The position numbers and the translations under genes are program-made. Positions 24,268 through 35,798 of a stretch of 64,000 nucleotides of DNA are shown here, piece by piece (position 1 is the stretch's first letter; each line of letters starts with the position of its first letter). Source of the stretch: Rhypophila decipiens (taxonomy: Eukaryota; Ascomycota; Sordariomycetes; Sordariales; Naviculisporaceae); the NCBI GenBank assembly GCA_033297075.1, contig MU858054.1, positions 310,001 to 374,000 of the forward strand. The letters are read 5' to 3'. Under the pieces are notes generated by a model. It was not told where the DNA came from. It did not search any database and saw only the letters and a program-made list of their open reading frames with translations.

Positions 24268-26384
24268 ATGATACAACAGCGGCTCGCCAATATGAGACTG
24301 GGGCCTTTACCAACCCTGCTTTCGAGTAGAAGTTCTATTTGTCCTGGATGCAGAACTCTCCTTAGCCCAAATCGAATCAACGTCCGGAATCTCGGTCAAT
24401 TCACAAAATCAAAGTCGATCAAGTACCTAGAAAAACTACAAAAGGCGGAAATCAAATGGCAGGAACGAGCCCAGGGGATTAGTGATGGAAAACTGCAAAA
24501 TCCATGGGACCTACTGGAGGAACGAGGCTATGTCAAAGATACCGCCGGGTATGTGGTTCAACTCGTTTGCTGTTTATAACATCCGTTCTAACACTAGTCT
24601 TGGTACAGAACGAAGGATACGCTCCGCGAACTAATGCGTACAAAACGAATAGCCGCATACGTTGGCATCGACCCGACAGCTAGCTCGTTGCATGTGGGCC
24701 ACCTTCTCCCATTGATGCCTTTGTTCTGGATGTACATGCATGGCTATGGCGCGTACACTTTGCTGGGAGGATCGACAGCCAAAATCGGAGACCCATCTGG
24801 GCGACTAAAGAGTCGAGAGAGGACTGCGAGGGGAGATCAGACTATGTACACGACCAAGATGCATTACCAGTTGAAGAAACTATGGGAAAATGTCGAGATT
24901 CAGGCCCGTAGGTATGGATACCAGAAAGAATGGGAGTGGCGGCGAGGCATAAAGAACAACAACGCCTGGTGGAATAAGCAACCTCTTTTGGAGATCCTGA
25001 GAAGAGTCGGCACTTCTATGCGAGTTGGAGAGATGCTCTCTCGCGACACGTATGTTTTACACTACTTGCCCGTTCCAGAGGATGCAGCTAACCATGAGGC
25101 GGTAGTGTCAAGGAAAAAATGACCAAAGGCGACGGCGTATCATTTGCCGAGTTCACTTATCCCATTATGCAGGGTTGGGACTGGTTTGAGCTGTTCCGGA
25201 CCTTGGGAGTCCAAATGCAAATTGGTGGTTCGGACCAGTATGGAAATATAATATCGGGCATTGACGTTATCAAGGCAGCACGGGCAAGCGAACCGGATCC
25301 CGCCAACGCTCTACCACAAGACGACAAGTTTGACGACCCTGTAGGATTTACCGTTCCGCTTCTCACAGATTCCTCGGGCGCCAAGTTTGGGAAAAGTGCC
25401 GGCAACGCAGTGTGGCTCGACCAGTTCGATACTCCAATCTATGATCTCTACGGCTACTTCGTGCGACGATCGGACGAGGAAGTCGAGAAGCTCCTGAAGC
25501 TTTTCACCTTTGTCCCCACAAACGTTATTAAAGAAGTCATGGAGAAACACGTCGACGACCCATCTGCGCGTCACGCACAACATCTCTTAGCTTACGAAAC
25601 CGTCACTTTGATCCACGGAGAACAGAAGGCCAAGGAGGCTCAAGCTGAACACAAGGCGATGCATGGAAAGATTGTACTTCCTGTCAGAACAGGAGTAGAC
25701 CCCGCCGTGCCGAGACCACCAAGCGACCCTCTAGAGCCCGAAGATGAATACAAGATGGTTGAAGGACACCCGACGACCCTTAACAACGCGCCGAGAATCG
25801 ATATGAAGCTTCCGAGGTCAGTAATCATGCAAAAGTCTATCGCCCGGCTTTTATTCATCACTGGAATGGCGTCGAGCACATCCGAAGGCCACCGTCTCGC
25901 GCGGCAGTCGGCCGTATATGTTGGCGCGATGCCCGGCCAGACGAAGGGCGAGGTGCGGAAAATGGACGATGGGGCCGTCACGTTCACCCCCGTGAAGCTC
26001 TGGTTCCCGCAAGACACAGCCAAGTACTTGATCGATGACAAGTATCTGCTCTTGCGGAGGGGCAAGCACCACATCCGAATCATTGAGGCCGTGAGCGACG
26101 AAGAATACTTGAAGCTGGGCCTCACATACCCAGGCATGCCGGGATCCGGTAAAATTCGCCAACTGAGAGAACAGCTCAAAAAGTTGCGGGAAGGAATGGC
26201 GGTAGACAGGGAGACTATGATGAAAGAGTTGGCCCAAGAGCCAAAAGAGGAGGCAGAGGAGGAGGTACCGGAAGAGGGCGAATTTACTCTCAAGTTCCCC
26301 GAGGAGAAGACCGAACATGTGCGCAGGCTAGAGGATCTGATTGAAAAAGAGTGGCAGAAGAGAGAAGGCAAGCCCGGAGAGTAA
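24268..26384 (+). CDS. cyt-18: Mitochondrial tyrosyl-tRNA synthetase / group I intron splicing factor
   Basis: 666 aa (Neurospora CYT-18 is about 669). Exons 24268-24548, 24609-25049, 25106-26384; both introns have GTATGT donors, and the second has a GCTAAC branch at 25086. Charges mitochondrial tRNA-Tyr in the matrix. The N-terminus (1-45) is a basic targeting sequence. Residues 50-90 ([18 protein letters not shown]) match the H0 helix extension that in CYT-18 proteins binds group I introns. Class-I motifs: HVGH at 122-125 and KFGKS at 334-338. GGSDQYGN and GWDWFELF fall in the catalytic core. The C-terminal S4-like domain follows (about 480-600), with a Glu-rich tail. In Pezizomycotina the enzyme also folds mitochondrial group I introns for splicing; here that is inferred from H0. 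ATG at 24268 has a weak context (T at -3); an in-frame ATG at 24292 exists. Confidence 0.94.
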
Positions 26385-26569
26385 AGGGACCATCTACCGG
26401 CCCATCTGGGGTGGAGGTTGTGTTTCAATATCAGAACCACGACGACGTGGATGTATTGTATTGTATTATTTTGGATGACATATTAGATTCGAACAGCTCC
26501 CTCCGGGGGTGTTCTGTTGTATTTATTTGGACAAGCCTCTATCCCTCCCTAATTTTGTATATAGCCATC

Positions 26570-28187
26570 TCATCTATAGAGCACAGTCAAGTCTCCCGCT
26601 GGAGCAGGGAAGCCTTTTAGTTTCTCCATAATCTCGGAATCAGTCAGGTTCTGCTCCGTGATGATCTCGTCAAAGGTATGGAGCCCATCTGTATATTTCT
26701 GGAGCGGGTCGCCGCCCGCGATGGGCCGAGTCTGGCCAGTCGCCAGCGCGGCCAGGTACTGCTTCGAGATGACGTGCTTGTGTACCCGGTACAAGAGGCC
26801 CTTGATCAGGCCGAACTGGACGAGACGGCGCACGTCGACGAAGCGGAGGACCTCGAAGCCGCCGTCCAGGTGGCCCTTGAGCCACTCCATGACGGTCTTT
26901 CCCACGCAAAAAGTCGTCATTAGCTTTATCAGCATGTAATTGGATATGCGATGTTGGTTTTTATTGTTGCTGCTCGAGAGCCCGGCCGAGAGGGCGGCCA
27001 AGTCTGCTGCCGATCCAACTCTACTTGCTGTGGTTGGTGAGAGATTTTTGCTAGCCCCGCCGCCGCTGGACCCAAGAGTATCATGATGACTGCGAGAGGC
27101 AGAGGTTGGGTTGTTGCTGCTCCCAGTATGGCTGCCAATGATGCAGACGTAATTGGCACACTCGTCCACCATGCCACCCATGTTTGCCACGAAATCTGCC
27201 ATGGCGGGTCGGGGAGCGTAGCACGCCCCGAAGAAGAACATGTCAAGGAGGAGGATGGTGTCGTAGTACAGAAGGTGGCGGAGGGCAAGCTGTGTGAGCT
27301 CAAGAGACACATCTGCGTTGAAGGCGATTCGCCGCACATCAGAGACGCCGTCAATATGTGCAATGACGCGTTGTAGAGTCAAGTCCCAGGTCGGATCGAC
27401 GATATCAGCAAATTTCATCTTGGCTACAGGGACATGCCAGCCTTTGACTTCCGGAGGAGTGGGATGGTGCGGGAAAAGCTTCATGTTGATGGTGTTGGCG
27501 TCGTCAACCGGTATCATGCACTCTCCGTAATTGTTCAAGTCCTCTTTGATGATCTCCAGGAGGGATTCTATCGGCCTTCGTTGGGCAAAGCTTGTGCTGG
27601 CAGCCCCGCCAATACTGCCACTGCTGGAAGCAATCTGCTGCTGTTGCTGCAGAATATGTTGCTGCATTTGCTGATGGTAAGAGTGGTGATCGAGGCTTCC
27701 GGTACTGCCCCCGAGATGATATCTTGCCGGATCCTGGCTGAGATAGAAATTTTGCTTCTCCATCTCGGCGAATGTGACAGCAAGCCGGCGCACCACGCGT
27801 TCGTAGGGAATCTGGTCGGCAACTGCCTCACATTCGACGACGAGGCCGAAGTTGAAGATGAACTCGTTGCGATCATATCGTGGGCTGGGGATTGATACCG
27901 GGAATCCCAGCACTGAATACTTGCCCTCCGGGTCGTTGACTGTGATGTAGCGGTTGCAAAACGCCTTGCGAGGGATGATGTACTCCTGGAGAACTGAGAA
28001 ATCGAAGAGACATGGCTTATTGACGCCTGGCTCGGGGACGATGCATCCTGGCGGACTTTGGGCCACAATCTTTGTGCCTTTACGCAAGTCAGTCTCAATT
28101 TCATCAATGCATAGTATCAAATGAATGGATTGATCGAAACACACCTTCTTGGGGAAAGAAGCGCGCGTAAAATATCCCTTGTATCAT
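26570..28187 (-). CDS. npr2: Nitrogen permease regulator 2 (Npr2/NPRL2), GATOR1/SEACIT subunit
   Basis: 516 aa. Exon 1 (28187-28145) encodes only MIQGIFYARFFPQE plus one base; exon 2 is 28077-26570. The intron has donor GTGTGT and acceptor AAAG, giving FFPQEGTKIVAQSPPGC. With Npr3 and Iml1 it forms the GAP complex that inactivates Gtr1 and lowers TORC1 signalling on amino-acid or nitrogen limitation at the vacuole (family knowledge). The N-terminal longin-like part runs to about 160 (SVLGFPVSIPSPRYDRNEFIFNFGLV). A Gln-rich insertion (HQQMQQHILQQQQQ) and a Ser/Asn/Gly-rich insertion at about 340-400 separate the conserved blocks. The C-terminus includes FGLIKGLLYRVHKHV, a typical Npr2 block, and EIMEKLKGFP. 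The start has A at -3. Convergent with cyt-18 (185 bases between stops). Confidence 0.92.
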
Positions 28188-28502
28188 TTTGTAAAGGCCG
28201 TATATGTAAGCTGTGGTGATGAATTGACCTTTGACCCAAGATCGCTCATCCAGTTGATGTCCAAGGTCGAGATTGCGATCTGGCTTTCAAAGAACTTGGC
28301 ATCTCACTGCCTCTCACAAGCAGAAATGTTGTAATGATTTGGAGCGGAGAGAAAAAATGAGATATGATCTGGACTGGTTATAATTGATGATCTTGCTGGC
28401 ACATTCCGGGGTTGAACTCGTCTACCGAAGTTGTTGACTGTTGAAGTTTGAAGCTGAATTGGAGTCACATTCATCAAGGGAGTAACTGAGGAACTTCTGT
28501 AG

Positions 28503-28516
28503 AACCCTAACCCTAG
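28503..28516. repeat. Telomere-like motif AACCCTAACCCTAG
   Basis: Two CCCTAA-type units inside the NPR2 promoter region. Too short to be a telomere relic; it resembles telo-box elements used as transcription factor sites. Confidence 0.45.
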
Positions 28517-29035
28517 AATTCACCGAACAACGAATACTGGTACCGTACGGAAGCAGCAAGCCGTAGCCAGCACCTTTCTTTCTTCCCCCAACGTAGAATT
28601 GCGAGGAAATGCAACATATTCATAGTACGCCTAATGTAGATATATATCCGCATTGGGGAGCATCTTCTATAACCCCGTGTTACTGACCAGAAGGAGGTCC
28701 GAGTATCCGGACCTGTTCCCGTGACCGGAGTCCCTGTACGCCGTCAGACCCACCACGGATAACGGCCCGGCCCCGTGTCTTGGCAGGTCACTCAAGGGCA
28801 CCAGACCTCATCCGTGTTGCCTTATCACCCAACCTAGCCATCAACGCAATAAAGTGCAGCAAACTTAACCTTCAACCACCAATAGGACATCATCGTCGCC
28901 CCTATTCATATTCAAGAAGTCACATTCACCAGTTTGTTCGCCAGTCTCCGTACGAACGATGATGAGCTTGCACTGCAATGCAAGCACCTTGCTACGGAGT
29001 AGAGATGTCGGTATAGTCTCGAGAACGATCAAGAT

Positions 29036-29213
29036 TACCGTATCTACTGACTTTCTACAAAGTTTAGCTAGAGCCAAGTAGGCTTAGCCACTGGCCGAAC
29101 GAGGTCAAGTGGACGGGAATGTGGACCTCCTCGGTTCCTTGCCTGCAATTTCCAGCGGGAGCTAGGCCTACTTGGCTCTAGCTAAACTTTGTAGAAAGTC
29201 AGTAGATACGGTA
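29036..29213. mobile_element. TA-flanked palindromic element (MITE-like)
   Basis: Perfect 48-nt inverted repeats at 29036-29083 and 29166-29213, identical without a mismatch, enclosing an 82-nt centre. Each arm begins/ends with TA, so the unit can be read as a 174-bp element with about 46-bp terminal inverted repeats starting CCGTATC, flanked by a TA duplication. That is the target-site pattern of Tc1/mariner-type MITEs. There is no coding capacity, so it would be non-autonomous. Arm identity suggests recent origin or maintenance. Alternative: an accidental large palindrome acting as a cruciform or hairpin RNA. Confidence 0.55.
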
Positions 29214-30041
29214 TGCCCCTGTATCCGGTCCATACTCTTGAGCCATGTTCAAGACCGACCTCAATATGCTTATTTCTACACTGTTGAATAACAGGGGGGA
29301 TATCGAGTGGCCAGGTCAAACCTATATTCGACAGGTATATCGACAACCAGCACCGTGTACCTATCCTCCAGCACACCGAGAGCGAGAGCGTTTGTCTACG
29401 CGACGCGTCAAAGCTGTTTGTTACCATCCCATCACATATGCTTCTTCCTTCGAGCGGACCGTGACATATGGCAAATCACAGGTACTAGGTAGTGAACTCT
29501 GGTTCGCAACCAGAAGCCCCCCAGCTGCCCCCAACTTGCCAAGTACTCTCCCGGCAGCACATGAATCGGAAATCAGAAAGTCTCCAAGCTCCATTCTTCT
29601 GAGCACACTCCTCTGCGTCACGCTGTAGACGCTCTGCAGTTGCCGGCCTCAAACACCTTCTCAAGGAGCAGACGCGTTCTCCGGGAATCAAACACTTTTC
29701 TACAACTTATCTCAAACATTACCAGCACCTCAAACCAGTCCGACACCATCTTTCACACACTGCTGCGGCCACATATCTTCTTGAGAAACCAGCTCTTTGC
29801 TTTTCGTCGAAAGAAATACTAGTATCGATCGAATCCAAAAGAAGCAGAGAGTGCTTCGCTCTCATCTATGCCATAGACGAGCCAGTCCTGCTCTTCATCC
29901 AAACACAAGAGAAAGCACACACCGGGCTCCGAGTCTCCGGACACCGACAAAATCCTCGCAATCAACTCTTTTCTTCCCTTCTTTTCCAAAACGAAAAAGC
30001 AACAAGCTCTCTGATCGACCACAGAAGCACGACCAGAAACC

Positions 30042-31425
30042 ATGTCACCGGTTATGGACTTCGTACCAGAGACGGCCGCTGAGGCAGCACCTTCCTGTCT
30101 GGATGATGTCTCGAGTCCCGTCGAACCGAACCTCCTCTCTGCTGAAGCCGGCGGAATGGAGCCTGAGACTGAGAATCTCATCGAACTAGACGTTCCGGAA
30201 GACCCGAAGGTTGGTGTCTACTGAACTGTCGTCACAAATTTCTCTTTCTTGACTTGCAAAGACAGCTTTTAACCGTCTGTACAGACAAGTAGCGAGAACC
30301 AGGAAGCTTCTGTCGGTTCTGACCATGAAACCTTGGTTGGAGAGTCATCTCTACCTGACACGAATGCAGAGATCGAGACGGAGGAAATGAAGTCCATCAA
30401 GGATGTTAGAATTCGAGGTGGCTTTCGCCCTATAGCCCCGCAAAAGATGGACCAGGACGGCAACCTGCTGCTCGCCGGACACTTTGATAACAAGAAGGTC
30501 ATCCATCTGGTCACAGTGTACAGAAAACCGTCTTCTCTTCAAGTCTGGGAACACATTTTCCGCTAACACAGTGAGAGCTGTCAGTATCGAGCGTCTTCTC
30601 TGTGAGACCAAGACAAAAGCCGGTGTCGGGTATCGGTTTGTGTCGCACGAACCAGACAGTCTTTTGCCGGAGACCAAGAAGCCGGATGAGGAGGGGCCCA
30701 AAAGCGATGGTCTGGCCCCCGAGACCGGCCCAAAGGATGAAGCTCAAAATGAGTTTCGCTCACCCTTCAGCGTCAAGAAACCGGACGGCAACGAGTTTCA
30801 TTACCAGGAATACTTTGAGATCAAGCAATCCCCCAAGGGTGGACTGGGATGCTTTGCCATCAAAGATCTCAAGAAGCACGACCTGATTCTCATGGAGACG
30901 CCCATTCTGAAAACCGACGGTTTCAACCTGTACAGAGACTTTCGAGCTCTGGACGAGGAAACACAGAAGATCTACATGGGCTTGCATGCTATCGAGGCCG
31001 AACACCTTGACCAAGTTGAGCGTATCAAGCGAGCCAATGCGTAAGTTTGCCTTTTCTTTTTCTCCCCGGGGTTTTCCCCTCCATTATCTATCAGCCGTAA
31101 GATGATCTTTTATCTCAACGGTCGGACGAACAGGTTCCAGATCCCTGGAGGAATAGCCATCTTGGGCATCGGCTCCAGATTCAACCACGGCTGTGGCCAT
31201 AAGCGCAATGTGTCATATACCTATGACCCTCGAAGGAATGTCATGAGTTTTGAGGTGATGCATGACATAGTGCCGGCTGGCGAAGAGCTTCTTGTGACCT
31301 ACGGCGGTTCCCTCACCAATCTGTACCAGTCATTTGGGTTTCGCTGTCAGTGTGGCGGCTGTCGTGGACTGAGCGATGAGGATGTGCGGAGAATCAAGGC
31401 TCGAGAATATGGACATCCTTTGTGA
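30042..31425 (+). CDS. SET-domain protein (putative lysine methyltransferase)
   Basis: 382 aa from four exons: 30042-30209, 30285-30517, 30585-31040, 31134-31425. Exon 2/3 junction uses donor GTACAG and acceptor GTCAG after a CGCTAAC branch; this is the least certain boundary. Residues 1-205 are acidic and low complexity, with conserved-looking RIRGGFRPIAPQKMDQ. The SET domain spans about 211-350: FEIKQSPKGGLGCFAIKD opens it, NHGC (303-306) matches the NHxC cofactor/knot motif, and GEELLVTYG with Tyr342 is the catalytic end. A cysteine cluster FRCQCGGC (about 352-359) resembles post-SET zinc ligands. It may methylate histone or non-histone lysines; the substrate is not visible. No SANT or MYND domain is seen. 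The start has A at -3. Confidence 0.82.
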
Positions 31426-32295
31426 GCCGGCGGAAGGAAAGACCCCTGGAAGATGGAATTCGGTCTAGTCTCACTGTGGTGATAGAGACATCAACCTCAT
31501 CGACTTTTTCTTGGAACAGCCCAGCGGAGGCTAGCCTTTAAATCGGCTCTTATTTTATTTCTATATCTGTATTATACTCGGATTTGATATTAGAGCATAT
31601 TGGCGAAGTTTTAAAAATAAGGAACGACCAGAGCGTTGAAGGCTGAGGGCGATCTATGAAATATGCGGACCTTTTAAGAAAAATATATTTGTTGTTCTGG
31701 GACTGAGGCTGACCGGTCACGTACGGACTGTAACACTGTACAGTGAAGTACGCTGTAGTGATACCTAATTTTGGATCCTTGCGGCCTCTCCCGCCCCCAC
31801 ATTACACGGCACAAGGGTTCTACTGCAGGCCCCAGGGTGCCCCTGAATTCCCGCTAACCAATTCCTGGCCTCCCCACCAAGATCGCGTTTCGAGGACTCC
31901 ATGACAGGATCACGCTCCGATAAGACCAACCTCCCGCGATCTTTCAACCAACCAACAAACCCCGGCCAGGAAAATTCAACCAGTTGCCTCCTCCTCCTCC
32001 ATTTCAAGCTCAGTGTGATTCTTGCACGCAAACTCATCCCCGGACTACGATCGATATATCTACTTGAGTCGCGATACCTGCTCGCTCGCTTCCCACTCAC
32101 TCCATCTGATCGGCGACTCTAGCGCCCCTCCGACGGACTTGCCCCCTCTCGCCGCATTCTGGGAGCGAGGATATCTTGGCGCGTAAATCACAAAATTTCG
32201 AGGAGGGATGGGTAGCCAAAGTCTTTGGGCGTCAACGAGGTTATAGAAAGGCAGCGGAAAGGGATTTTACACAACAAGACTTTACTCCGAGCCCC
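31426..32295. other. Intergenic region between SET and membrane-protein genes
   Basis: 870 bases between two plus-strand genes. It holds the 3' flank of the SET gene, with T/A-rich tracts at 31545-31700, and the promoter of the next gene, with pyrimidine-rich stretches near 31980-32160. No gene is supported. Confidence 0.5.
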
Positions 32296-34394
32296 ATGGG
32301 ATCATCAGCAAGCAAGACGCAAAGACACGATCAACATCGCAATCAGTGGCGGTCCACGAGTGGTCGCGGGAACCAAGCCGCTCCGTCGGGCCCGCCAGCG
32401 ATGCCAACATTCTTTTCGTTTCAGCAAGGATCCGAGAATGCGCAGAATGTCCGCTATCATGCTGAAGCCTCGCCCCTGCTAGGAAGGTTCCGGGCTGTCC
32501 CGCGACCGTCGGAGAGGACGCCCCGCCAGACGCGATCAAACAGCCACCTGGGCTTGCTCTCTGCTGGCTATCGGGGAAGTGTGCATGTTGGATATGGTGC
32601 TCTTGTCGCTGCTGGCCTCGAGTCTGGAGATTCTGACGATGAATTTGACTCGGCAGACGAGGAAGAACTGCTGGAAGCCGGGGGATTCCCGCTATGGGCG
32701 CATCGCTTACGCCGGTTTATTCACAAGATGAATGATTTATGGGTGAATCCGAAAGCAAGCGCAGTAACCAAGCTGGTGGATGTGTGGTGGAGCAGATGGG
32801 GCGTGCTGGTAGTGCTGCCAGCTGCTCTGGCTGTGGCCTGGTGTGCCGTTCCATTTCCGCAGTACCCATTTGACGACGACGATGATTATGACGATGGTCC
32901 TGAGGTTCCTGACCCCAGTGACGGAAAACCACACAGGATACCAGGCCACGGAGCTGCCCGTGTGGAGGTCAACTTTTGGTTCTTTCTTTTTGTCTATTAC
33001 AGCTTCTACATGCTCACGGCCCTGATATGGATCACCAAAGTCTTCAATCTCTACAGCTTGAACTGGTGGCCCAAATCTCTCGGCTTCCCTGTCACGGTAT
33101 CGGCCATCGCCATCATATCCTTGGCGGCACCTATCCCCATCTACCTCATTCCCGAAACCCGATGGTTGACAGTCCACAACATTGCCTGGATATCATGGAC
33201 GTTTGTGATCATGGCGATGCCTGTCGCCATTGCTTTCTTCATCCTCATGACAAATGAGCGCCATCTTGGCCTCCGGCACTCGTTGTCCGAGACTCAGCGC
33301 ATCTTCACGTCATCCTGGTGGGCAGGGGACCCGGAGAACACAATTTCACGACGTGACCCGCGCCGGCGAGCCCTGCTCAATCCCGCCTCCTTCGATCCCA
33401 ACCTTGACTCTTTCCAAGTCGGCTCAGACAGCGACGGAATTGTGTACAGAGAGGCAAATATCTCTGGCAGATTACAGCGCCAATGGCTACCGGCTAGTTT
33501 TGTTCGATTCGTGTGGTTTTGCCTCGCCTTGGCGATTGGTTTGCTAGCCTACGTGATCGGAGAGGCGTATGCCGAGATTTACCTGCGCACATTGCCGCAC
33601 AACAGCTTGGAGACTTTCGTCTATGTCTACGGGTGGATATCGACTGTCCATCTGTTGGATGGGCTGACTGGTTGGATCCTGGGCGGCAACGAGGGCGAAA
33701 GAGTCGGCAGCTACCCCCTGAGCTGGATTTTTAAACTGTGAGATTCACGACGCCAAAATATCCCAACCGTTGCCTTGGTGCGATGCTAACATGCTCACTG
33801 AACAGCTACTTCATGTTGACATACCAAACCTACGTGCGTGCCTTGTATGCCCGTCTACGTGGTGAACAGTTCATCATGCTCCAGATCCTCTCCTCAACGG
33901 GCCTGATAATTGTCACGCCTTTGCTCATGTCGGCTCGTTTTCATTGGTTCCTGTCCATAATCGGAATCAACGGCCAGAGCTACGGGGCATACCAGAAGCA
34001 GTGCATTCGTAACGTGTTCATTCGCTTCCTGGCCGAAAATGCCTCGATGCTCGCCTTCCTCGGCAGCGTCGTGGTGCTCCACTATGGCGCGAACAAGGAC
34101 GTCTATCCCTATTTCGCATTTGACGGGAAAGGAGTAGGGACCGGCGACGACGAAACAGGCTTGATGTTTCAGTTTGGAATGACCTTCTGGGCCTCGAGCA
34201 TCACATGGGCGTGCGAGCTGGTCACGAGCTTCATCGTCGCCGGTCTCATCCGCTGGATATACGGCGTCAGTGTGGTCACGGAGGGCAAGCTCGATTTCGC
34301 CGTCTGGCCGGAGCTCCTACCCACCAGCGTGGTTGTCATGCTGCATGTTCTGCAGAACATGCTCTTTACCATCATTCGGCTACAGTTCCATTAG
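32296..34394 (+). CDS. Unknown multispanning membrane protein with N-myristoylation motif
   Basis: 676 aa in two exons (32296-33737, 33806-34394; donor GTGAGA, acceptor AACAG, split codon giving FKL-YFMLTYQ). I do not recognise a named family. The N-terminus MGSSASK matches the N-myristoylation consensus (Gly2, Ser6, Lys7). Residues 1-165 are soluble, with LESGDSDDEFDSADEEELLEAG acidic patch at about 110-135. Then about ten hydrophobic segments follow, from about 170 to the C-terminus: GVLVVLPAALAVAW, FWFFLFVYYSFYMLTALIW, FPVTVSAIAIISLAAPIPIYL and others, with long loops containing DDDDDYDDG. Features suggest an endomembrane or plasma-membrane protein. The frame extends upstream of 32296 without ATG. 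Loops between segments 4 and 5 are basic and Ser-rich. Function unknown; it could be a channel-like or scaffold protein, but nothing decides this. Confidence 0.75.
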
Positions 34395-35798
34395 GAAAGA
34401 GAAGCGAACAAACAGCCTCAAGTTTCCAGATCAGTCCACGATCACCGGCAACCCATTCCGGCATCCGCTGGCCCCACTTCCCCCCCACGCTTTTGACCGT
34501 TGAGACTAGGCGGAGATGAAACAAAGCGTGGAGAAATGGGCAAACCAAAAATAGAGCCAAAGTGGTGTGTACCATATGTCGACATGTCTTGTGTCTATTT
34601 GGTATTGGTTCGCGCCATTGAAGTATAATATATTTGCTCGGGCTGGGCACGGAGTTGGTTGATTGTTGGATCCGCCGGCTTGCATGATATCTCACTCAGC
34701 TGCTGGATAAACAGAGCCTCGCCCTTCTGGCTCACCCTCGGACACACCAACTGGAGTGGTTGCCCCGACAATCCTGCCTACCACAAAACGTATATCTACA
34801 CACGGAGCGTGGATACTTGCCGCCTGGCTCCTGATTGAGAATCACACAACGGCTGGGGCCCGAGGGTGCAATCTCAGACGACCCGTCTGTACCTCTCACA
34901 ACCTCCCACTTCGATGGAGCAGACGATTTGAAACAAGTATCGCGGACATGAAAACGACCCATTCCTGTGTAGCTCCGCCTACTAATTCTCTCATCACTCA
35001 CCTATCATTTCACGATTTTAATACTGGGCTTGGCTTTCTCAACAGAGCATCAAGCCAGCAGGCAACACTGGAGACGAAACATATGGATGTAATGAAGAAC
35101 GAAGAAAAAGATCATTTCACAGAGCAAGCAAGCGGCATTGGGTGGAGAAAGATACGAAGTTGCATTTGATACCCCGTTTGTTTTATGACTTTTTTTTCTC
35201 AGGTTGGATTCACTCAAGTTCCCGTTACTTCTTTTTTTTTTCTTTTTTCTTTATATACTACCTTTTCCTATGGTCTCAGAGTAGTAGAGCACTGCTAGAA
35301 CAAAGCCCCTAGATTAGAGTAGTGCATAATACAAAGTATTAAAAAGTTTCGGCAATCTTGTTACGAACACAATCAAGCCACCAGGTGAACCGAGTAACTG
35401 GGACTAACGCGAACACTTACCTGGGACCTTAAATTGTGAACGATCGCCGCGAAGACCACCTCAGTTCCTTCGACTGTCCGATACGGTAAAAAAATGTTTA
35501 GAGAATTTCCCCGTTACCACGACAAGAGTCAGGTAGGTACCGTATCTTGCACCAGTAGGTCAGGCAGTCACCACGAGCAAAAGTCAGCGAGGTAAATATT
35601 TACACATTTACAGCAGCGAGCACCAGCCACTACTGGTAAACCTTGAGTAAGAAGCCTGTTTCCTCATTTTTCTGTTTGCCAACATAGATCCCAGAGACTA
35701 CTTGCTCGTATTTCTCTCCAAGGAACAAGCAAGCTGTATCGTTCCACTTCGACAACACTGTGCGGCTCTGCGACTGGGAGATGTCGAGTTAGCACTGT

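Larger units (their letters stand above)
28188..30041. other. Divergent intergenic region NPR2 / SET gene
   Basis: 1854 bases with the promoters of both genes. It contains a telomere-like AACCCTAACCCTAG (28503-28516), one TACGGAGTA (28993-29001) and a TA-flanked palindromic element (29036-29213). A pyrimidine-rich 5' UTR-like stretch precedes the SET gene start. No further gene is supported. Confidence 0.5.

Noticed and set aside
25640..26440. 266-codon minus-strand ORF opposite CYT-18
   Set aside because: Mirror of a GC-rich coding exon; the plus strand encodes the conserved synthetase.
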